The notes below the pieces were generated by a model that was not told the origin of the DNA, searched no databases, and worked only from the letters and a program-made list of their open reading frames with translations. This document shows, one piece after another, positions 7,243 to 10,722 of a stretch of 10,722 bases of DNA (the stretch's first letter is position 1; every line of letters starts with the position of its first letter). Location of the stretch: contig JAYWIG010000208.1 in assembly GCA_043789035.1 (NCBI GenBank), positions 1 to 10,722 of the forward strand. Reading direction: 5' to 3'. The DNA is from JAYWIG01 sp043789035. GTDB taxonomy: Bacteria; Pseudomonadota; Gammaproteobacteria; Burkholderiales; Burkholderiaceae_E. The position numbers and the translations under genes were made by a program.

Positions 7243-7255
7243 GCGGCTTCGCCGC
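7243..7255. other. Compact GC hairpin in the pckG leader
   Basis: GCGGC-TTC-GCCGC is a perfect 5-bp stem with a 3-nt loop, read on the minus strand as GCGGC-GAA-GCCGC. It sits 17 bp upstream of the pckG ribosome binding site. No T-run follows on the minus strand, so it is not an intrinsic terminator. It could influence mRNA stability or ribosome access; function unproven. Confidence 0.45.
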
Positions 7256-7284
7256 GAATTATAGGGAAAACCCTCATTCTATTC

Positions 7285-7300
7285 TGAGCGCCGTCGCTCA
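7285..7300. other. Second hairpin / inverted repeat in the pckG leader
   Basis: TGAGCG-CCGT-CGCTCA has perfect 6-bp arms around 4 nt. It lies about 30 bp further upstream of pckG than the first hairpin. It could be an RNA structure if transcription starts upstream of it (a TATATT -10-like box on the minus strand is at about 7300-7305), or a protein site if it starts downstream. Confidence 0.4.
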
Positions 7301-7318
7301 ATATAGAAACCGATGATT

Positions 7319-7342
7319 TTGGTAATTTAAAGTATTTACCAA
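7319..7342. promoter_or_regulatory. 24-bp palindrome between pckG and the kefG-like gene
   Basis: Perfect 7-bp arms TTGGTAA (7319-7325) and TTACCAA (7336-7342) flank an AT-rich 10-bp centre. The layout is that of a dimeric regulator site with half-sites about 1.5 helix turns apart. It lies in the divergent region between pckG and the kef operon and could serve either. A further TGGTAA half-site occurs at 7371-7376. The regulator is unknown. Confidence 0.5.
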
Positions 7343-7353
7343 CGTCAGGGGCG

Positions 7354-7390
7354 TGACATTGACATATTCGTGGTAACTTTTCAGCATAAA
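7354..7390 (+). promoter_or_regulatory. Possible promoter region of the kef operon
   Basis: A tandem repeat TGACAT-TGACAT (7354-7365) contains a perfect -35 box TTGACA at 7359-7364. The best downstream -10-like hexamer, CATAAA at 7385-7390, is 20 bp away, too far for a good sigma70 promoter, so an activator or another start may be needed. It lies about 90 bp before the chosen kefG-like start. Confidence 0.3.
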
Positions 7391-7480
7391 AAAGTCACGA
7401 CAGCCCTTACTTCCGACAAACGCCGCACTTTTTTACCTGTTTATGTGAAAAAAGAAACAAACCGCCAACAATCTGTCGCC

Positions 7481-8026
7481 ATGAATTCTGAGAAATCTAC
7501 CCATTTACCCAATCTACTCCTTGTGTTGGCACATCCTAATATTCGTCATTCACGGGCCAATAAAGCACTTTTAATGGCCGCTAAATCGCTTCCCAATATC
7601 GTCGTTCATGATCTTTACCATCGTTACCCCCACAGCTACATTGACGTTCCGGCGGAACAGGCTGCCTTAGAAAAGGCAGATATTGTGATTTTGCAGCACC
7701 CCTTTTATTGGTACAGCGTTCCTTCACTTTTAAAGGAGTGGATTGATAGCACCCTCACCTCCGGCTGGGCATACGGAAAAAACGGTGTTGCTCTCAAAGG
7801 CAAATGCTGGGCTCATGCCATTAGCACCGGCGGCGAGCAAGACAACTACACCGACGAAACCCGCATGGGTATGGAGCAATTGTTACTACCGTTAGAGAAA
7901 ACTGCAGCTCTTTGCCATACTAGGTGGCGACAACCATTTTTACTTTTCGGCGCCGATAAACAGACTGATGCGCAATTGCAGGCTCATGCCACGCTCTACC
8001 TTCAATGGCTTGAATCTCTCAAATAA
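7481..8026 (+). CDS. kefG: KefG/KefF-like NAD(P)H:quinone oxidoreductase, potassium-efflux ancillary protein
   Basis: This flavodoxin-fold protein belongs to the KefF/KefG branch of NAD(P)H dehydrogenase (quinone). KefF-type proteins bind the cytosolic face of KefC/KefB, are needed for full efflux activity, and reduce quinones and other electrophiles. The 181 aa product matches KefF (176) and KefG (184). Motifs: LLVLAHPNIRHSRANKALL (13-31, flavin phosphate contacts), VHDLYHRYP (42-50), the QHPFYWYSVPSLLKEWID block (72-89), SGWAYG (94-99) and ISTGGEQ (114-120). I chose the ATG at 7481. The frame is open back to an ATG at 7370, but those 37 extra residues are polar, match nothing in the family and cross the presumed promoter. 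The ribosome binding site at 7481 is poor. The kefC-like gene begins 8 bp after the stop. KefG and KefF cannot be separated firmly; features such as VHDLY and ALLKEW-like wording lean slightly to KefG. Confidence 0.85.
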   Translation: MNSEKSTHLPNLLLVLAHPNIRHSRANKALLMAAKSLPNIVVHDLYHRYPHSYIDVPAEQAALEKADIVILQHPFYWYSVPSLLKEWIDSTLTSGWAYGKNGVALKGKCWAHAISTGGEQDNYTDETRMGMEQLLLPLEKTAALCHTRWRQPFLLFGADKQTDAQLQAHATLYLQWLESLK

Positions 8027-8034
8027 AGTTCTAT

Positions 8035-9867
8035 ATGCATAACGATCAAATGTTCATTCAAGCACTGGTGTACTTTGGCGCAGCGATCGTCGCGGTACCC
8101 ATCTTCAAACGCTTTGGTCTTGGCTCTGTACTGGGCTACCTTATTGCCGGCGTTGTTATCGGGCCTTGGGGCTTGAAACTCATTACCGATACAGAATCTG
8201 TATTGCAGGTAAGCGAGCTAGGAATTGTCCTTTTACTATTCTTAGTAGGCTTGGAGCTTGAACCTAAACGACTTTGGCAATTGAGGCGACAAATCTTTGG
8301 CTTAGGCTTACTCCAAGTTGTGGTCACAACAGCAGTCGTTGCCATCGTCACCAAAATCGGTGGTAATCTTTTCGGCTTCCAAAGCATAAGCTGGGCAATA
8401 GCGCTAGTAGTCGGAATGGCTGCGTCAATGTCATCAACCGCCATTGCATTGCAAATGCTAGACGAAAGAAACCTCACCGACACGACCGCTGGTAAGGCCG
8501 CATTCTCAGTGGCGCTATTTCAAGATCTGGCCGTCATCCCTTCGCTATTGGTATTGGCAGCACTTGCACCGGAAAAAGCCGATGGTGCGGCACAAGCATT
8601 TTCTTGGGAACAAGTAGGCCTTGCTATAGGTTTGATCGCTGGCTTAGTCATCATTGGTCGCTTTTTGCTGCGCCCACTTTTACGCTGGATCGCCGCAACC
8701 GGTATGCGAGAAATATTTATTGCCTTTGCTCTATTCCTGATTGTTGGTAGCGCGTTGCTCACGCAACGAGTTGGCCTTTCTATGGCGCTCGGAAGTTTTA
8801 TCGCAGGTATTTTGCTAGCTGATTCTGAGTATCGGATGGAGCTCGAAGTCGATATCGAACCTTTCAAAGGCTTACTACTAGGCTTGTTCTTTATGGCAGT
8901 CGGCATGGCTATTAACGTGGGATTAGTGATTAAAAACCCACTACTCGTCATCGCCTTAGCAATCGCTGTCGTTGCTTTAAAACTTGTCGTACTCACCGGC
9001 TTAGCCTGGCTCTTTAAGCTATGTAAGCAAGACACTTGGGTATTTGGTTTTTCAATATCGGCGGTGGGTGAATTTGCTTTCGTGTTGCTTAGCCAAGCGG
9101 CAAGCCTCAACATATTCAATGCCGAACAAGCTGCACTTTGCAATGCAGTCGTTGCACTTTCAATGCTGACAACGCCGTTGCTTTTCGTGCTGTATGAAAA
9201 AGTACTCTTGCCACGTTATAACCAATCAACACGACCAGAAAAATCTGATGAGATTACAGAGAAAAATCGTGTCATCATCGCCGGCGCTGGCCGCTTTGGG
9301 CAGATCGTTTTGCGTCTATTAGTCGGCCGCCAAGTAGGAGTTACCGTCGTCGATCACGACCCTGCTCAAATCGAACTTATTCGAAACTTTGGTTGGCGTA
9401 CCTACTATGGCGATGCCGGTCGAATTGATGTTCTAGAACAGGCCGGCATTGATCAAGCCCAAGTCTTTATCATTGCTATTAATGACGTTGAAGCCGCTCA
9501 CACCATTGCAAAGTATGTCGTTGAGCACCACCCAAATGTAAAAATTATCGCGCGTGCAAAGGGTCGAACCGATGCCTTCGCATTAGCTAAACTTGGCGTT
9601 GAAGTTATTCGCGAAACCTTAGGCTCTGCATTGATGGCAGGAGAACTTACGCTTGAAGCGCTCGGCGATAGTCGCTACATGGCTAAACGCCAAGTCCATT
9701 TATTTAAAGAACATGATGCAAACTTCTTTGCGCAACAATTACCGCATATTGGCGATACCGAAAAGATTCGTGCCATGGTGACCCAAGGGCGAGACGACGT
9801 TCGAAATTTACTCGAAGCCGAACGTCAAGCCAGAGTAAGCAAAACTTCAGGAGAAGCAACATGGTAG
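8035..9867 (+). CDS. kefC: KefC/KefB-like glutathione-gated potassium efflux antiporter
   Basis: This inner-membrane K+/H+ antiporter (CPA2 family) is closed by glutathione and opened by glutathione adducts of electrophiles; the resulting acidification of the cytoplasm protects DNA and proteins. The 610 aa length fits KefC (620) and KefB (601). Residues 6-390 form about 12-13 membrane segments, including GYLIAGVVIGPWG (34-46), LGIVLLLFLVGLELEP (62-77) and FSVALFQDLAVIPSLLVLA (157-175), where Gln163-Asp164 match the ion-pathway motif. The regulatory loop DIEPFKGLLLG (273-283) matches the KefC loop that contacts the cytosolic domain. The C-terminal RCK/TrkA-N domain starts at about 411 with VIIAGAGRFGQ (413-423) and the acidic end of beta2, VVDHD (438-442). 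It lies 8 bp after the KefG-like gene and overlaps the hydratase gene by 7 nt. KefB versus KefC is not settled by this sequence. Confidence 0.93.
   Translation: MHNDQMFIQALVYFGAAIVAVPIFKRFGLGSVLGYLIAGVVIGPWGLKLITDTESVLQVSELGIVLLLFLVGLELEPKRLWQLRRQIFGLGLLQVVVTTAVVAIVTKIGGNLFGFQSISWAIALVVGMAASMSSTAIALQMLDERNLTDTTAGKAAFSVALFQDLAVIPSLLVLAALAPEKADGAAQAFSWEQVGLAIGLIAGLVIIGRFLLRPLLRWIAATGMREIFIAFALFLIVGSALLTQRVGLSMALGSFIAGILLADSEYRMELEVDIEPFKGLLLGLFFMAVGMAINVGLVIKNPLLVIALAIAVVALKLVVLTGLAWLFKLCKQDTWVFGFSISAVGEFAFVLLSQAASLNIFNAEQAALCNAVVALSMLTTPLLFVLYEKVLLPRYNQSTRPEKSDEITEKNRVIIAGAGRFGQIVLRLLVGRQVGVTVVDHDPAQIELIRNFGWRTYYGDAGRIDVLEQAGIDQAQVFIIAINDVEAAHTIAKYVVEHHPNVKIIARAKGRTDAFALAKLGVEVIRETLGSALMAGELTLEALGDSRYMAKRQVHLFKEHDANFFAQQLPHIGDTEKIRAMVTQGRDDVRNLLEAERQARVSKTSGEATW
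9849..9867 (+). promoter_or_regulatory. Ribosome binding site and 7-nt stop/start overlap (kefC to hydratase)
   Basis: AGGAG (9849-9853) lies 7 nt before the hydratase ATG at 9861, inside the last kefC codons. The sequence ATGGTAG (9861-9867) contains both the start of the hydratase and the kefC stop. This geometry indicates translational coupling, and it is the best ribosome binding site in the kef operon. Confidence 0.75.
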
Positions 9868-10691
9868 AAACGACCACCGCGCCAAGAGAAACTTTATCGG
9901 CAATGGATTTGCTTGAGGCCTACGACGAAGGTAGATCGATTGACCGAGCAAAATTCCTAGGTCTATCAGATCTTGCAGAAGCGGAAAGCTTACAAAAACG
10001 ATGCGTAGAAATGCGTATTGTTCGAGGCGAGCAACCCGTGGGCATGAAAATCGGTTTCACTAATAGAAACATTTGGCCAATGTACAACGTGAGCCATCCG
10101 GTATGGGCTCCAGTATTCCGTGAAACCGTCGTTCATTCACCCACAAATGAATTTGATATTCGTCTTAAACGCGTTTGTGAACCGCGCTTAGAACCTGAAA
10201 TTATTTTGGGCTTTAGAGAAGGCCTTGTACCGGCCTCAAGCAGCATGGATGATGTTTTTGCTGCGCTTGAATGGGTGGCCCATGGCTTTGAGATTGTTCA
10301 GAGCCCTTTTCCACATTGGAAGTTTACGGCCGCTGAAGCCTGTGCCGCACAAGGCCTACACTCACAACTTCTTATTGGCTCCAAGCTCAATATCGCGGGC
10401 CTTACTCGAAATGCCGTTGCCTTTAATCAATGGCTTGCTGCGCTAAAGGTAACCCTTCGATGCAATGATCAAGCGGTTGCTACCGGGCGCGGCAGCAATG
10501 TCCTCGATAGCCCATTACTAGCCTTGTGTCATCTACTCTCCGAACTCATTAAACGCGGACAAAAGTTACTGCCGGGCGCTATTGTTACTACCGGTACGAT
10601 GACAGATGCCATGCCAATTGCCGCCGGTGAAATTTGGGAAACACAATTTGAGCAGCAGAGCCTTCCCAGCTTGCACCTGAGATTAAGCTGA
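9861..10691 (+). CDS. MhpD-like 2-oxo-enoate hydratase/decarboxylase (FAH superfamily)
   Basis: This 276 aa protein belongs to the MhpD/DmpE/DmpH branch of the fumarylacetoacetate hydrolase superfamily: divalent-metal enzymes that hydrate 2-oxopent-4-enoate or decarboxylate 2-oxo-3-hexenedioate. Motifs: PVGMKIGFTN (59-68), RLEPEIILGF (109-118) with metal-ligand glutamates Glu111 and Glu113, HGFEIVQS (141-148) with the third ligand Glu144, ATGRGSNVLDSPLLAL (207-222), and LLPGAIVTTGTMTDAMPIAAGE (236-257). The segment equivalent to the DNAS-type active-site motif of MhpD reads EACAAQGLH (159-167), so this is a divergent subgroup whose substrate may not be that of MhpD. No ring-cleavage genes are visible beside it. 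It overlaps the KefC-like gene by 7 nt and has the strong ribosome binding site described separately, so it must be made together with the antiporter. Hydratase versus decarboxylase versus another FAH-type reaction cannot be decided here. Confidence 0.82.
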   Translation: MVETTTAPRETLSAMDLLEAYDEGRSIDRAKFLGLSDLAEAESLQKRCVEMRIVRGEQPVGMKIGFTNRNIWPMYNVSHPVWAPVFRETVVHSPTNEFDIRLKRVCEPRLEPEIILGFREGLVPASSSMDDVFAALEWVAHGFEIVQSPFPHWKFTAAEACAAQGLHSQLLIGSKLNIAGLTRNAVAFNQWLAALKVTLRCNDQAVATGRGSNVLDSPLLALCHLLSELIKRGQKLLPGAIVTTGTMTDAMPIAAGEIWETQFEQQSLPSLHLRLS

Positions 10692-10722
10692 TCGGCGGCG
10701 GATTCCCCCCGCCTTACGAATA

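Noticed and set aside
7218..7301. Upstream in-frame ATG that would extend PckG by 28 residues
   Set aside because: The added residues do not resemble PckG N-termini, the segment contains two leader hairpins, and a good ribosome binding site sits before the ATG at 7217.
7388..7434. AAAAAAGT and ACTTTTTT as arms of a long stem-loop upstream of the kefG-like gene
   Set aside because: The arms are low-complexity A/T runs with a 31-nt loop, likely to occur by chance in AT-rich intergenic DNA.
7370..7480. Upstream in-frame ATG that would extend the KefG-like protein by 37 residues
   Set aside because: The KefF/KefG family starts just before the LLVLAHP motif, and the extension overlaps the likely promoter region. 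The length from 7481 (181 aa) fits the family.
8520..9143. A 207-codon open frame on the minus strand within the kefC-like gene
   Set aside because: It lies fully antisense to a clear membrane-protein gene. Its product is Ser/Thr/Lys-rich with no motif, as expected from the complement of hydrophobic codons.
10697..10713. GGCGG-ATTCCCC-CCGCC hairpin after the hydratase stop as a terminator
   Set aside because: The stem is short and is followed by TTACGAATA rather than a T-run, and the window ends at once. It is too weak to call.

Overview
The window looks like chromosomal DNA from a Pseudomonadota bacterium, either a beta- or a gammaproteobacterium. The GTP-type PEP carboxykinase, the KefG/KefC pair and the DUF2805-type protein all fit that group. 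The wording of the PEPCK suggests Betaproteobacteria to me, but this is a weak call. Coding density is high. I see no rRNA, tRNA, CRISPR array, insertion sequence or phage gene. Nine genes are supported: eight complete, and one running off the left edge.

Region 1 (1-2427): on the minus strand, a methylmalonate/malonate-semialdehyde dehydrogenase gene (mmsA) is followed 18 bp later by a nitronate monooxygenase gene that is cut by the window edge. A good sigma70-like promoter lies upstream of mmsA. Just downstream of it sit two matching palindromes whose centres are exactly 20 bp apart. They look like a double operator for the divergently encoded IclR-family regulator.

Region 2 (2428-4218): on the plus strand, the IclR regulator gene is followed after 9 bp by a PdxA-family dehydrogenase gene. 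Its sequence reads more like the catabolic PdxA2 type than the E. coli vitamin B6 enzyme. Regions 1 and 2 together look like a small locally regulated catabolic locus. One specific hypothesis is that the monooxygenase turns propionate-3-nitronate into malonate semialdehyde, which the MmsA-type dehydrogenase then turns into acetyl-CoA.

Region 3 (4232-7480): on the minus strand, pckG (gluconeogenic PEP carboxykinase), a calcineurin-like phosphoesterase gene and a small DUF2805/TIGR03643-type gene lie close together in that order. The small gene converges on the PdxA-family gene with only 13 bp between the stop codons. The pckG leader holds two compact hairpins, and the divergent intergenic region holds a 24-bp palindrome.

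Region 4 (7481-10691): on the plus strand, a KefG/KefF-like quinone oxidoreductase gene, a KefC-like glutathione-gated potassium efflux antiporter gene, and an MhpD-like (FAH superfamily) hydratase/decarboxylase gene form a tight operon. The last two overlap by 7 nt. This suggests that electrophile-triggered potassium efflux is tied to removal of a reactive 2-oxo-enoate-type compound, which is inference.
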